NCBI GenBank assembly: GCA_030247675.1
Contig: JAOTRX010000003.1
Span: 248,001 to 312,000 of the forward strand
From: Desulforhopalus sp.
GTDB lineage: Bacteria; Desulfobacterota; Desulfobulbia; Desulfobulbales; Desulfocapsaceae
Length of the DNA: 64,000 bases
Reading direction: 5' to 3'
The first letter of the stretch is position 1; each line of letters opens with the position of its first letter. Positions 8,460 through 18,091 of this stretch are shown in pieces. The notes under the pieces were generated by a model. That model was not told the origin of the DNA and searched no databases. It saw nothing but the letters and a program-made list of their open reading frames with translations. The translations under genes and the position numbers were made by a program.

Positions 8460-9482
8460 ATGAATACCTTGTCCCAAATGTATCATTTGGCGCGTACGCT
8501 TTTACATTTTAAAAGACGTGCAATCGTCGTTCCGGCCATGCCTCTGCGTCTGTGGATCGAATCCAGTCTAATCTGCAATCTTCGCTGCATCATGTGCCCC
8601 AACAAGGAGATAACGGCCTCGCAAAAAGGCGTCATGAGCTTTGAGCTGTTTACCAAGATAATCGACGAGGCCAAAGATTTCGTCCACGACATCAACCTTC
8701 ACCATCGCGGCGAACCTTTGACCAATCCCAATCTGGGGGAAATGATCGCCTATGCCAAGAAGCAGGGCCTGAAAGTCCGGTTTCACACCAACGGCACGCT
8801 CCTTGATGAGGAAAAGGCGAAGGTCATCCTCCAAGCCGGTCCCGACCTGGTTTCCGTGTCTTTCGACGGTTTTGCCAAGGACGTTTATGAGGAGGTCCGG
8901 GCTGGCGCACGGTTTGAAACAACCGTCGAAAATATCCTGCGTTTTGCCGAGCTGAAGAAACAGCGAGGCCAGAAGGCGCCGTATATTGTTATTGAACGGA
9001 TTGATTTCGCCAAATATCGGGAACAGACCGAGGCAGGTGCCATAGACGAACTGGCCCGCCGGTTTACAGAGGCTGGTGTCGACGAAATCCTTGTCAAAGA
9101 AGAATATGCCTGGGCGACTGATGAGGCACCGCTCCTGGCAAAAGAAGAGATGGTTAATATGTGCACCTTCCCCTGGTATGCGATGGTAATTGGCTGGGAC
9201 GGGACGGTAACGCCCTGCCCGCAGGATTATCGCGGCACCCTGCCTTTAGGCAATCTGGCCGGGCAATCAATTCGCGAGGTCTGGAACGGGACCGGGTATC
9301 GGGCCCTGCGCAGCAATTTGTTGGAGAAAAATGACCAGCTGACCGTCTGCCGCCGTTGCGACCGCCTGTGCCGGAAAAATGTCAGCGGCGTGCCGCTGCA
9401 ATATCTTGTCACCTTCCTGGCCGATCAATTCGCCGGCTACGGCAGAATGCGGCGGTGGATTGGCACGAGCGAACGGAACTGA
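8460..9482 (+). CDS. radical SAM protein with SPASM-type C-terminus
   Basis: A 340-residue radical SAM enzyme. The SAM [4Fe-4S] motif CNLRCIMC uses Cys39, Cys43 and Cys46. The barrel carries HHRGEPLTNP and HTNGTLLDEEKA, and the C-terminus holds a SPASM-like auxiliary-cluster region: CTFPWYAMVIGWDGTVTPCP, LGNLAGQSIREVWNG and CRRCDRLCRK. The substrate is unknown; SPASM proteins act in peptide, cofactor or sugar modification. The start is uncertain: the frame is open from 8382, but 8460 gives a normal N-terminus; 8478 is also possible. It precedes the PilZ gene by about 300 bases on the same strand. Confidence 0.85.
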   Translation: MNTLSQMYHLARTLLHFKRRAIVVPAMPLRLWIESSLICNLRCIMCPNKEITASQKGVMSFELFTKIIDEAKDFVHDINLHHRGEPLTNPNLGEMIAYAKKQGLKVRFHTNGTLLDEEKAKVILQAGPDLVSVSFDGFAKDVYEEVRAGARFETTVENILRFAELKKQRGQKAPYIVIERIDFAKYREQTEAGAIDELARRFTEAGVDEILVKEEYAWATDEAPLLAKEEMVNMCTFPWYAMVIGWDGTVTPCPQDYRGTLPLGNLAGQSIREVWNGTGYRALRSNLLEKNDQLTVCRRCDRLCRKNVSGVPLQYLVTFLADQFAGYGRMRRWIGTSERN

Positions 9483-9788
9483 TCCCGGCAATCTACCAGC
9501 TGAGGGTTTTGTTCTTTAATAAAAATTCTTACCTGAAGAGCGTCGAAAGCTGCAGCTCGTAACATTAAGCATTTTTCTATCTTCCTGATTTTAAATCTTA
9601 TTTGTCTTTTCCTAGTAAAAATACCTATTGAAATACCGGTATCTACATCACTTGTATATATCTTGTGTTTCTGCTAGCCTGATATGCGATTGTTTTGCCA
9701 TCGCCGCTCTGCTGATGGGTGTTGTGTCCACAAAAGAATGGGGACCGATCGTTGCCGTGGGATCCAAGGGATACGAGGTAATTGACAA
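9483..9788. other. intergenic region before the PilZ gene
   Basis: About 300 AT-rich bases that probably contain the promoter of the PilZ/HEAT/HD-GYP gene set. No terminator with a T-run and no credible gene was seen; short frames here have no ribosome site. Confidence 0.4.
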
Positions 9789-10235
9789 ATGCTCCAGCTG
9801 GAAAATCGCAGAAAGTCGTTCCGGATGCCTTTTGTGACGAACATTTCCTGTTATATCAAGGAAATTGATGCAGAATTTCAGGGAATGCTGCGCGATATCA
9901 GCATAACCGGACTTTATGGCGAGGTAGACGGACCGCCGCTGACCGCGGGCTGGACATGCAATCTGAGCATTACCTTTACCGGTGATCACAGCCGCCTGGT
10001 TGTCGAAGGTGTCTGTGGGAAAATTGTCCGGAGCGAAACACAAGGTGTGGCCATCGAATTTGACAAACGACTTGAATGGTTCATACTCGTTCCCCTTTTT
10101 TTCCAAAAGATCTCCGGCAAGGCCTGCAGTATTCCACAAGAGTTCCACAGCCATAAAATGCCGGTGGTAACTCAGGAGAAGGGGCAGCAAAGCGACAGTT
10201 TGGCCAAGCCTCATTCAATAACTTCTTTACCTTAA
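9789..10235 (+). CDS. PilZ domain protein (c-di-GMP receptor)
   Basis: A 148-residue protein with a PilZ domain over residues 5-95. The c-di-GMP-binding signature is visible: NRRKSFR near residue 6 (RxxxR) and RDISITGLYGEV near 35 (DxSxxG), followed by GVAIEFD near 87. It should bind cyclic di-GMP and pass the signal to a partner. It lies 8 bases before the HEAT/cNMP-binding gene and in the same direction as the HD-GYP phosphodiesterase, which suggests a shared circuit. The C-terminal 50 residues have no recognised domain. Confidence 0.85.
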   Translation: MLQLENRRKSFRMPFVTNISCYIKEIDAEFQGMLRDISITGLYGEVDGPPLTAGWTCNLSITFTGDHSRLVVEGVCGKIVRSETQGVAIEFDKRLEWFILVPLFFQKISGKACSIPQEFHSHKMPVVTQEKGQQSDSLAKPHSITSLP

Positions 10236-10242
10236 TCAGGCC

Positions 10243-12525
10243 ATGGACATCGATCAGGAAAGGCAGCAGAAGATCATCGTCAAAACCCAGAAGTTCCTGC
10301 ATACCAACGAACGGAAACGCAGGCTGCTCAGGCTCCAGCGGGGAATTGCCCAACTGCACAACGACCGGTTTGCTGTTCTTGAAAACAGCGAGTTCGTTGA
10401 GGCGCTCATCGACTATCTGCCCACCGAGTACCAAGAAAATTCCACCAATTCCATTCGTAAAATACTTGATAAAATAGGTAGTTGTGCGTGCTCGACCAAT
10501 AAGGAGCAGCGAGAACGGGCGGTCTTTATTCTCTCAGTTGTTGCCGAAAAGATTTTGCATGACAATAACGATGCGGAATTCTTGGAAATCGTTTCTCTCC
10601 ATTTGGTTAACTGGTTGCAGGTCGAGACTGAGTATCTTTCCGGTTTTCATTTTATTTGTCTGCAGCTGCAGACGATGTTGCAGAATATGCTTCGCCTGGG
10701 TCTCTGGTACCAGACGGAAAACCTTGTCATCGTCCTCTCCCAGATACAGAAAGGTGTTATCCAAAAATCTGATATCATTCGTAAAATAATCTGCCAAGTC
10801 CATGCCGACCTGGCCGACGAAGCCTTCTTGCGTAAACTGGTTGATGTCCTGCTCGACAAGAAAGAGGACCGGCGGGATATCGCCCAATGCCTGTTGATGA
10901 ACCTCGGCAGCAAGGCGGCGGCTGTTCTGGTCCAGACCTTGATCGACTGCCAGGACAAGGAAAAGCGTTTTGCCCTCATCGAATTCATCCCCACCACCGG
11001 CAAGGTTGTCGTTCCGGTCTGTGACTACTGTCTGAAACAAAATCCCCCCTGGTATGTGGTCAGAAACCTGATTATCATCATTTCCCGCCTGGCCGATGCA
11101 AATCTTTATGAAATGGTACGGCCACACCTCACCCACAAGGACATCCGGGTGCAGATGCAGATCCTCAACTGCATCACCAAGCTTGGCGGGGCAAGCATGC
11201 GCGACCGGCTGATCGAGGCCTTGGCGCATATCAGCGATGAGTTGAAAACCCAGGTCATAGTCCAGCTCGGCAACCTCGGGGGCAAGGACGTCGGCAACGC
11301 CCTGTGTGATCTTCTTGAGAAGCGCGACCAGTTTGCCGTTCATGTCCGGGATGAACTGCTCCTGACCATCTGCAATAAGATCAAATTTGAACCGTCACCC
11401 CGGGCCTTGAAGTCGGTCCGACAATTCCTGAATCAGCGAAAACAGCAGGTCGATGAAGGCGAAAAGGTTTTGCTGGCGGCCGAAGACGCTTTGATGAGCC
11501 TTGAGTTGAAGATGCCCCAAGAGGCCGAGGCTGAGACTGAGATATTGCCGCCAGTCCAACAGACAGTCAGCCCCATAGAAGACGATCTGTTCATTGTGCC
11601 GGTGGCCACCGAAGAAGAGTTTGACCGGCTCTTGCAGGAAAAAATGACCGCCATGGCCCAGGAAAAGTTGATACAGCCGACAGTGGAGCCAGAGGCACGC
11701 AAGGTCGACAAAAAGCAAACAGCAAAGAAAAAGGCTGGGAAAAAGATCGCCGAGGTCGCGGACAACGATGAAATGGCCCGCCACTGTCAGGTATGGAAAC
11801 GATTTTATGCAGCGATGACCGAAGAGGAAAGTAAGGTATTTCGCGCAGCCCTGCAATTCCGGACCTATCAGCCGGGCGAGATGATAGTCGCCCGGGGTAA
11901 CCTGCAACCCTCCCTGCATCTGTTTGACACCGGTGCAGTCCGGCTGGTCAGGAACAAGGCCGGGGAGGAGTCCTACCTGCGGGACCTGAGCGCAGGTGAT
12001 CTGATCGGCAGCGACATCTTTTTGTCCGGCGAACCCTGGAACCTTTCCCTGTATGCAGGAATGGAAGCGAGTGGTCATGTCTTCAATCTTGAGGAGCTCC
12101 TTGAGACCCAGGTCGACTTTCCAGAGCTTGCCGATAAAATTTTCAGTTACTGTGCCGGACGAGATATCCTCTTGACATTGCTGAGGATGCAGGATACTTC
12201 CTACGGATCTGCCCGGGAAGAGGTGCGGCTTGTCAAGACCGGTGGCCAGCCGCAGCATGCAGTGATCCTGCGAAAACTGCAAGGTGGGCTGGGCTTGTGT
12301 GTGCCTGTGAAACATACTGAAAAAATAAGCAGACTGCAGCACTGGTCCTTGAAGTGTACGCTGCGCCTGTCGTCCGGACAAAAGCATTCAGTGGCGGCGG
12401 CCGTTATCGGCGTCGTTCGCTCGATTGGCAAATCTGCGGAAGTAGTGGTTTTTGCCCAGTTCGAGAAACTGCTCGGCGACGCCCTCTATAAATGCGAGAG
12501 CATTGAGGTAACAGAATTGGCATAG
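10243..12525 (+). CDS. HEAT-repeat protein with cNMP-binding-like domain and degenerate PilZ-like C-terminus
   Basis: A 760-residue multidomain protein. Residues about 60-400 are helical repeats of HEAT type (for example VRPHLTHKDIRVQMQILNC). Residues 400-510 form a charged linker. Residues about 530-640 look like a cyclic-nucleotide-binding fold (FRTYQPGEMIVARGNLQPSL, LSAGDLIGSDIFLSG), although the phosphate-binding Arg motif is not obvious. The last 110 residues have REEVR and KLQGGLGL, like a PilZ domain that has lost the DxSxxG motif. It probably acts as a scaffold that reads nucleotide signals. It sits between the PilZ and HD-GYP genes. Confidence 0.65.
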   Translation: MDIDQERQQKIIVKTQKFLHTNERKRRLLRLQRGIAQLHNDRFAVLENSEFVEALIDYLPTEYQENSTNSIRKILDKIGSCACSTNKEQRERAVFILSVVAEKILHDNNDAEFLEIVSLHLVNWLQVETEYLSGFHFICLQLQTMLQNMLRLGLWYQTENLVIVLSQIQKGVIQKSDIIRKIICQVHADLADEAFLRKLVDVLLDKKEDRRDIAQCLLMNLGSKAAAVLVQTLIDCQDKEKRFALIEFIPTTGKVVVPVCDYCLKQNPPWYVVRNLIIIISRLADANLYEMVRPHLTHKDIRVQMQILNCITKLGGASMRDRLIEALAHISDELKTQVIVQLGNLGGKDVGNALCDLLEKRDQFAVHVRDELLLTICNKIKFEPSPRALKSVRQFLNQRKQQVDEGEKVLLAAEDALMSLELKMPQEAEAETEILPPVQQTVSPIEDDLFIVPVATEEEFDRLLQEKMTAMAQEKLIQPTVEPEARKVDKKQTAKKKAGKKIAEVADNDEMARHCQVWKRFYAAMTEEESKVFRAALQFRTYQPGEMIVARGNLQPSLHLFDTGAVRLVRNKAGEESYLRDLSAGDLIGSDIFLSGEPWNLSLYAGMEASGHVFNLEELLETQVDFPELADKIFSYCAGRDILLTLLRMQDTSYGSAREEVRLVKTGGQPQHAVILRKLQGGLGLCVPVKHTEKISRLQHWSLKCTLRLSSGQKHSVAAAVIGVVRSIGKSAEVVVFAQFEKLLGDALYKCESIEVTELA

Positions 12526-12643
12526 TCGCGGACTATTCTTTTTCCGGGGTGGTATTTGTTGCGCGTCGCATTGCCAGAGAGCGTTGACAGCTAGAGGGAC
12601 TATTTCCAGCCGGGGGGCAGGGTTTCATGAAGTGGTCTGACAG

Positions 12644-14584
12644 ATGAGCGATCCGCTACAAGCAAAAGAAGAGGTGCCGCCACACCTCGCGCCAACAAAA
12701 CTCACCGAATTTCTCGAGTCACTGCAGCGTATTTTTAAGATCGGCACCTATTATCCAGCGGGACACGCCGTGCTGGACCAGGCTGTTCACAATTTTCAAC
12801 ATAATCTTCAAAAGATTTCCCAGTCTAAAAAATCAGCCCGCATTGACTTTCAGGGAGAGACGCTGCTGGTCGAAGGACAGGAGCTCGTCGAGCTGTCCAG
12901 CGCCGTGCGTGAGCTGCAGAGGCTTTGTCGCGATCTGGGTATCGGCCGGATCGAGATAGACCAGGCCATCAGTACCGCCGACCTGCTGCAGTTCTCCCGG
13001 GCCCTCTTGCGCGGCCGTTCGCAGTTGCATAGCGTCAAGCATTTCACCCAGGCCAAATTCCTTGATGTGCCCGCATCAATCAAGGTCATACAGAAGGAGT
13101 TTTTGGTCGACGAGGCGGCGGTATTTACCGAAGGCCGGAGCGATGAGGAGGGGCAAAGCCTTGATTCGATCTTCCAGCTGCTCGCCGATCAGGGGCTCGA
13201 CCAAGGGCAGATCACCCAGTGCCGGGACTTTCTCAATTCCCTGGCAAAAAAGTTCGCAAATCAACCAATGAACCTGAAAGGGCTGCCTGCCGTCAGCTGG
13301 CACGATGTCCGCAAATTGCTGGTCAAGGTGGTGTCCAGCGCTAACCATATCGGCGACGAATCCGGCAAGGTGTTCGGCCACAATGATTTGAACGCCCTCT
13401 CGGCAATTTTCAACGGTCTGCAGCAGGAGCTCGGCGACCAGGAGTCCCGGAACACCATCAACCTGCTGGTTTCCATGTTCAATCGTGGCCACCTCGTCAA
13501 ACAGCCGGAGACCAAAGAGGCGGATGACAAGAAGAAAGGCCTGCGTTCCAAAGACAGCGCCACCGACTTGACGATCAGCCAGCTGCAGGCATTCGTCCGG
13601 GATAATGGTTCGGATTCGAGAATCATTGAAAAAATCAAGCAGGTCGATCGCCGCGACGAACTGGCCATCCTTTTACAGCTATTGCAGTATCGGCAGGAGG
13701 GCGAAGCCGGCGAGGGCATCCGCCGGAGCATCCGCCATATCCTCACCACATCCCTGTCGCCCCGGGAGGTGGATGTCCTGATCAAAGGGGTGCTGGAATT
13801 GACGCAGTGCCCGGACCCCGGGCGTTTTTCCGAGGCGGTGGCCTTTCTTGCCGTGCAGTTGCGCAATACGGCAAACTACTCTTCGCAGCCTTTCCTGGTC
13901 ATGCTTTGCCACCAGTTACAGCCGGCCTTTAAACAACTCATCTGGCCAACCGTGGTAAACGAGATGCTGGCGGCAGGTCTACAGCCCGAGAAACGGCGGC
14001 TTTTTGCCGAGCTGGCCAGCGTTGCCGCCGAATTGCCGGTCAAGGCCATGCGGGAGCAGCGGCAGGCCCTGGAAGATTTGGATGCCCTCAAGGACCGGAA
14101 GATAGCTGCTGAGGTTTTTGATCCGGAGGTACGAATCGCCTATCCACTTTACGCCGTTCTCATGGAGACCTCGATGCGAATGCCCATCGCCTCCCGGGTG
14201 CTCAGCGGCCTGAAGGCGGCGCCACCCGACTGGCTCATCGAGGCGGTTGCCCCGCTTCTGCAACTGAACGAGCCGAAGCACCTGAAATTCCTTTATGCCT
14301 ACCTGACTGTCGCCCAGCAGAATATCCAGTCGGTCGGCTTGCGGGTGATGGCGGGGAATCTGGTGGTTGATCTGTTGCCGGAGCTTGGCGAGGCGGAGAG
14401 AAATGAGGAGTGGGTGGTAAAAACCATTGCCGCGACCGGGCAGATGCAGGTTGAAGGCACCCGGGATCTTCTTGAAAGAATTGTTGCCGAAAAGAAGATG
14501 ATGGTCGTGCCGAAATGGTCGACACCATGCCGCCGGGCCGCAACCCAGGCCCTGAAGAATCTGAAACGCCGGCCTCTTGGCTGA
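12644..14584 (+). CDS. HEAT-like hypothetical protein of a c-di-GMP gene set
   Basis: A 646-residue cytoplasmic protein without signal or membrane segments. Residues about 18-130 (GTYYPAGHAVLDQAV, FQGETLLVEGQEL, RLCRDLGIGRIEID) form a domain that also starts the neighbouring HD-GYP protein. The rest is helical and repeat-like, and ends in a conserved-looking helical block LLERIVAEKKMMVVPKW. The function is not known; genes of this layout in related bacteria are annotated only as hypothetical or HEAT-repeat proteins. It ends 14 bases before the likely start of the HD-GYP gene. Confidence 0.6.
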   Translation: MSDPLQAKEEVPPHLAPTKLTEFLESLQRIFKIGTYYPAGHAVLDQAVHNFQHNLQKISQSKKSARIDFQGETLLVEGQELVELSSAVRELQRLCRDLGIGRIEIDQAISTADLLQFSRALLRGRSQLHSVKHFTQAKFLDVPASIKVIQKEFLVDEAAVFTEGRSDEEGQSLDSIFQLLADQGLDQGQITQCRDFLNSLAKKFANQPMNLKGLPAVSWHDVRKLLVKVVSSANHIGDESGKVFGHNDLNALSAIFNGLQQELGDQESRNTINLLVSMFNRGHLVKQPETKEADDKKKGLRSKDSATDLTISQLQAFVRDNGSDSRIIEKIKQVDRRDELAILLQLLQYRQEGEAGEGIRRSIRHILTTSLSPREVDVLIKGVLELTQCPDPGRFSEAVAFLAVQLRNTANYSSQPFLVMLCHQLQPAFKQLIWPTVVNEMLAAGLQPEKRRLFAELASVAAELPVKAMREQRQALEDLDALKDRKIAAEVFDPEVRIAYPLYAVLMETSMRMPIASRVLSGLKAAPPDWLIEAVAPLLQLNEPKHLKFLYAYLTVAQQNIQSVGLRVMAGNLVVDLLPELGEAERNEEWVVKTIAATGQMQVEGTRDLLERIVAEKKMMVVPKWSTPCRRAATQALKNLKRRPLG

Positions 14585-14598
14585 TACTGACCGTCGAT

Positions 14599-15978
14599 AT
14601 GGATAACACTGTCAATGATATCATAATCCTGCTTTGCAAGGGTATTGCCAACAGAAAGCTCTACTTTGCCAAACATCCCAAGGTGCGGGGCTACGCCGAG
14701 GTCTTTGTCAAGCAATTGTCCGGTTATTTCAAGGCCAATGGCAAGAAGGAATTTTTTATCGGCGTCGTCGACAGCCATTTCATCTTCGATGGTCAACGGC
14801 TGTTTGGTCCTACCGTGGTCGGACGCCAGCTCATTGTCTTTCTGGAAATGCTCCGTTGCGGCGGCGTCTCCTTCACCGATGCGGTGACGGTCGACGCGGT
14901 AAGCCGGTTCATGGACCTGACCGACGGAGTGAAACAGCCACTACCAAGCCTTGCCGATGCCAGGGAACTCTTCATAAAAGAAGGCATCGAAAATATTACC
15001 CTCACCGGTCATTACAGTGATCAACCGGGGATCGGCGGCGTTGATGGCAAGAAACCCTGGGAGGGTGAGGAAACGGGCGGGTTCCTGCAATCACCAACCC
15101 TGATCTACCAGGCGATGTTTGACGTCGTCACCAGGGCCCACGGCGATGCGACCTTCGACCGGGAACTCGATATCGACAGCGCCAGGTCGGTCAGTGAGTT
15201 CATGCTGCGATTCACCCAAGCGAATTTTGCCGATGTCATGCAATACATCCACTACCCGGATTATGATAGCTATACCGTAGGTCATTCAGTCAGGGTGAGT
15301 TCTATTGCCGTTTATATGGGGATGCAGCTGAACTGGCCGGAAGAGGATATCCTGGCCCTGGCCACCGCCGCTATCCTCCATGATATCGGCAAGAGCAAGG
15401 TGGCGCCGGAGATTCTCTACAAAACCAGCGCCCTCAGCCAGGAGGAGTTCGGTCTTATCAAAGACCATCCGCGGATAGGTACCGAGCTGCTGCTGGCCCA
15501 GAAAGATGCCTCACCCCTGGATGTTGCCGCCGCATGGGGCCATCATCAACGCCACGATGGCCGGGGCTACCCACTGCGCCCGGCCTGGGCGGCCAGTAAT
15601 CCGGTCATAGAGCTTCTCCAGATTATCGATGTCTTTGAGGCCCTCACCGCCATCCGCCCGTACAAAATGGCCCTTGCCCCGCAGCAGGCCTTCTCGATAA
15701 TGATCAACGATAAAGGGGCCTTCCATCCTGGCCTGCTCAGCACCTTTATGGCCCAGATCAGCATCTATCCGCCCGGCACCTATGTCACACTGTCCGACGG
15801 CAATATCGGCATGGTTGCCGCTGTCGGCGCCCGTCTCGATCGGCCGCGGGTCCGTATAGCAAAAACCAAGAGCGGGACGGTGCTGGCCAAACACAGCCAA
15901 TACGAGGTCGATCTGGGAAGCATCGCCCCCGGCAGCCTGTATATCACCAATCTGCTGCTCAATTACCTCAATGAGTGA
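14599..15978 (+). CDS. HD-GYP domain phosphohydrolase (putative c-di-GMP phosphodiesterase)
   Basis: A protein of about 459 residues. The C-terminal half is an HD-GYP domain: HSVRVSSIAVYMG, the metal-binding HDIGKSKV, HHQRHDGRGYP with the full GYP motif, and IDVFEALTAIRPYK. The set is complete, so hydrolysis of cyclic di-GMP is likely. The N-terminal 130 residues (RKLYFAKHPKVRGYAEVF) resemble the start of the upstream protein. The frame is open from 14515, inside the previous gene; 14599 is preferred because it avoids a 70-base overlap and begins at the conserved region, but there is no strong ribosome site at either. Confidence 0.85.
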   Translation: MDNTVNDIIILLCKGIANRKLYFAKHPKVRGYAEVFVKQLSGYFKANGKKEFFIGVVDSHFIFDGQRLFGPTVVGRQLIVFLEMLRCGGVSFTDAVTVDAVSRFMDLTDGVKQPLPSLADARELFIKEGIENITLTGHYSDQPGIGGVDGKKPWEGEETGGFLQSPTLIYQAMFDVVTRAHGDATFDRELDIDSARSVSEFMLRFTQANFADVMQYIHYPDYDSYTVGHSVRVSSIAVYMGMQLNWPEEDILALATAAILHDIGKSKVAPEILYKTSALSQEEFGLIKDHPRIGTELLLAQKDASPLDVAAAWGHHQRHDGRGYPLRPAWAASNPVIELLQIIDVFEALTAIRPYKMALAPQQAFSIMINDKGAFHPGLLSTFMAQISIYPPGTYVTLSDGNIGMVAAVGARLDRPRVRIAKTKSGTVLAKHSQYEVDLGSIAPGSLYITNLLLNYLNE

Positions 15979-16138
15979 GGTTTTTTGGGAGATTCATAAA
16001 TGGCCGGGCCTGCCAAAACCGGCAGGGTACCCCGCAGCAAACCATTTCCCGGAAGCTCGTCTTCTGGTATATTCCCCGGTCTTCGCCAGGCGATTACCCG
16101 AGGCTTTCTTTTCCTCCACTTTGAAACGTACAAGACAG

Positions 16139-16750
16139 ATGAACAGTTCGATCAGCAACCAGACCCTGCAGACGATTTACGCCCGGCACAGTATCCGGCA
16201 ATTTCAAGACCGGCCGGTGGCCGACGAAATGATCCGGACGATCCTCGACGCCGCCAACCAAGCCCCCTCCGCCCACAACCAGCAATCGTGGCGGTTTGTT
16301 GTCCTCCGCGAGAAAAAGCGGCTGGAGCTGGCGCACCTCGTGGCCGCCCGGGCAAACGATTTCCCCAAACCGTCCTCGTCAATCCTGCGCATGGCATCGC
16401 GCTGTCTGGCCAGCGCCCCGGTGGTGATCAGCGTCAGCAACACCGGCAGCCTGATTGCCCACGGCAGCGAGCTTTTTAACCTGGAGCACGACCGCAGCCT
16501 CGATTTCTTCCGTACCATGGAAATCCAGAGTTCCGCCGCCGCCGTTGAAAACCTGCTGCTCGCCGCCACCTCACTCGGTCTCGGCAGCGTCTGGCTCGGC
16601 ATCCTCTACCTCCTAAAAGAAGAGGTGCTGGCCTTTCTTGGCGAGGAAAACGGCGAGTTCATGGCGGTCATCCCCATCGGCCACCCGAAGAAGGACCAGG
16701 GCGGCCCGCAGAAAAAGTCACTGGAATATGTGTTGAAGGAATTTGCCTAG
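16139..16750 (+). CDS. nitroreductase family protein
   Basis: A 203-residue flavoprotein of the nitroreductase family. It has the FMN-binding ARHSIRQFQDRPV near residue 13, LDAANQAPSAHNQQSWRFVV near 33 and a C-terminal IPIGHPKK segment; GLGSVWLGILYLL near 140 contacts the flavin. The reaction is NAD(P)H-dependent two-electron reduction of an unknown substrate. Although the frame is open from 15971, the ATG at 16139 starts at the family N-terminus. It follows the HD-GYP gene by 160 bases. Confidence 0.85.
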   Translation: MNSSISNQTLQTIYARHSIRQFQDRPVADEMIRTILDAANQAPSAHNQQSWRFVVLREKKRLELAHLVAARANDFPKPSSSILRMASRCLASAPVVISVSNTGSLIAHGSELFNLEHDRSLDFFRTMEIQSSAAAVENLLLAATSLGLGSVWLGILYLLKEEVLAFLGEENGEFMAVIPIGHPKKDQGGPQKKSLEYVLKEFA

Positions 16751-16878
16751 ACCTTGCCCGCCAGTAGTAGGGAAAGTTGTCGTGAGACGTATGGTGTGTT
16801 GGGAGGGGAAAAGGGGGGTACGGATGAAATGGCCCGTTGGCCGGTGTGCTGCCTCCTTTTTAATCGTACTACCAAACA

Positions 16879-16941
16879 GTCAAGCCTGATCTTATTACTC
16901 CTGACCCAACTCAGGGAAATGCCTTTTGTGCCAGGCTTGAC
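16879..16941. repeat. inverted repeat GTCAAGCCTG / CAGGCTTGAC
   Basis: Two perfect 10-base arms (16879-16888 and 16932-16941) flank a 43-base loop downstream of the nitroreductase gene. The core GTCAAGCCTG also occurs in the direct repeat at 60795, with one change at 60049. There is no T-run, so this looks like a dispersed repeat rather than a terminator. Confidence 0.5.
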
Positions 16942-17002
16942 TTATGGATGTCTTGTAGCACCTGTTGAATTAACAACAATGGTACTAATTACCGAGGAAA
17001 AA

Positions 17003-18091
17003 TCACCGAGTGTAGGTGGTAGTCCACCCACCACCACTTGTCGTTGTAAACGATCTCGAATTTCCCCCTGTTATTGTTTCTGCATGGGTCCCTTGCGAAT
17101 CTGTAATTGACAGCGTCGAGCCACTCAAACTCCAACTGCCATTAGAGGGGCTCCCACTAATAGTGCCACCCGCAGGTGTTGTTAGTGTATAACTCGAACT
17201 AAATGCGCCATTTTCAGCAAAATTTGCACTGCCTGATGAGGTAAATCCAGTAGTATTCCTGCCACTAGTATTCCAGCTACCAACTATCGTGGTTGCGGTC
17301 AACGGTTCGCCGCTGCTACCTCCCCCGTCTCCGTTTCCATCAGACCCTCCACTAGCAATCGCCACTCCTCCGCCTATGGCGACAACCGCTACAGTCGCAC
17401 CGACAACAACAGCCGTGGTTGTTATTCCAGCACTGGAGGCTACCACCGTTCCTCCGTAAGCACTTCCCGCGCCGCCTGACGATATGCCATTATATAAACC
17501 CGCAACAACACCAACCTTGCCTGTCGATTCGGCCAAGTCAATTGTAATATTATCTGTAAATCCTTCTATTTGGGTTGGGGCGTTGTTCAACTCTGAGTAA
17601 ACATTGACCGGTTCAGGTTCAGTAGCAGTTGCCTTATCATTGTCATTAACAACCACTTTGTAGCTCTGCGATTTTACAACCATATTTGCTTTATTTTTGA
17701 CCAAAATCAGGTAATCGAACGACTTCGCTCCGTTAGCAGGAGCTGGCAAAACCCCAGAGTACTTTTGACCGTTAAAATCTGAATTGAGGTTTTTAAATTT
17801 TTCCAAGAGGCTTTCCTCTTTTTTGTCAACCGCCTTAAGCGCAACAAAACTATAATCAGCTGCGTCCTGGGACTTGAAGTAAACCCGGACGACATCGACT
17901 CCATTGGGGTCACTAACATCTGTGAACAGGGATATACGTTCGCCTGCCTCGGCGTTTTCAACTGGCGTATGCCTAATCTCAGTAACAAGCTTCATCGCTT
18001 GTTGGCTCCCTGTTTCAACTGCCAGTACCGGGCAATTCACCATCATCACGAATGGCGTCAGTAGTGCAGCAAATACTCTTTGAAATCTCAT
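17003..18091 (-). CDS. exported protein with Gly/Ser-rich region and lipocalin-like C-terminus
   Basis: A 362-residue protein with a signal peptide (MRFQRVFAALLTPFVMMVNCPVLAVE). Residues about 40-150 are strand-rich and resemble an Ig-like module (DPNGVDVVRVYFKS, FDYLILVKNKANMVVKSQ). Residues about 215-250 contain a hydrophobic Val/Ala/Gly stretch (AVVVGATVAVVAIGGGVAIA), possibly a membrane anchor, followed by a Gly/Asp spacer and a Thr/Ser/Gly-rich C-terminal domain beginning IVGSWN, like secreted lipocalin-type repeats. The start at 18091 has AAGGAGAG upstream. The function is unknown; a surface location is inferred. Confidence 0.6.
   Translation of the reverse strand: MRFQRVFAALLTPFVMMVNCPVLAVETGSQQAMKLVTEIRHTPVENAEAGERISLFTDVSDPNGVDVVRVYFKSQDAADYSFVALKAVDKKEESLLEKFKNLNSDFNGQKYSGVLPAPANGAKSFDYLILVKNKANMVVKSQSYKVVVNDNDKATATEPEPVNVYSELNNAPTQIEGFTDNITIDLAESTGKVGVVAGLYNGISSGGAGSAYGGTVVASSAGITTTAVVVGATVAVVAIGGGVAIASGGSDGNGDGGGSSGEPLTATTIVGSWNTSGRNTTGFTSSGSANFAENGAFSSSYTLTTPAGGTISGSPSNGSWSLSGSTLSITDSQGTHAETITGGNSRSFTTTSGGGWTTTYTR

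Noticed and set aside
8232..8512. Overlapping short frames on both strands before the radical SAM gene
   Set aside because: Mutually antisense and without ribosome sites or motifs; treated as intergenic.
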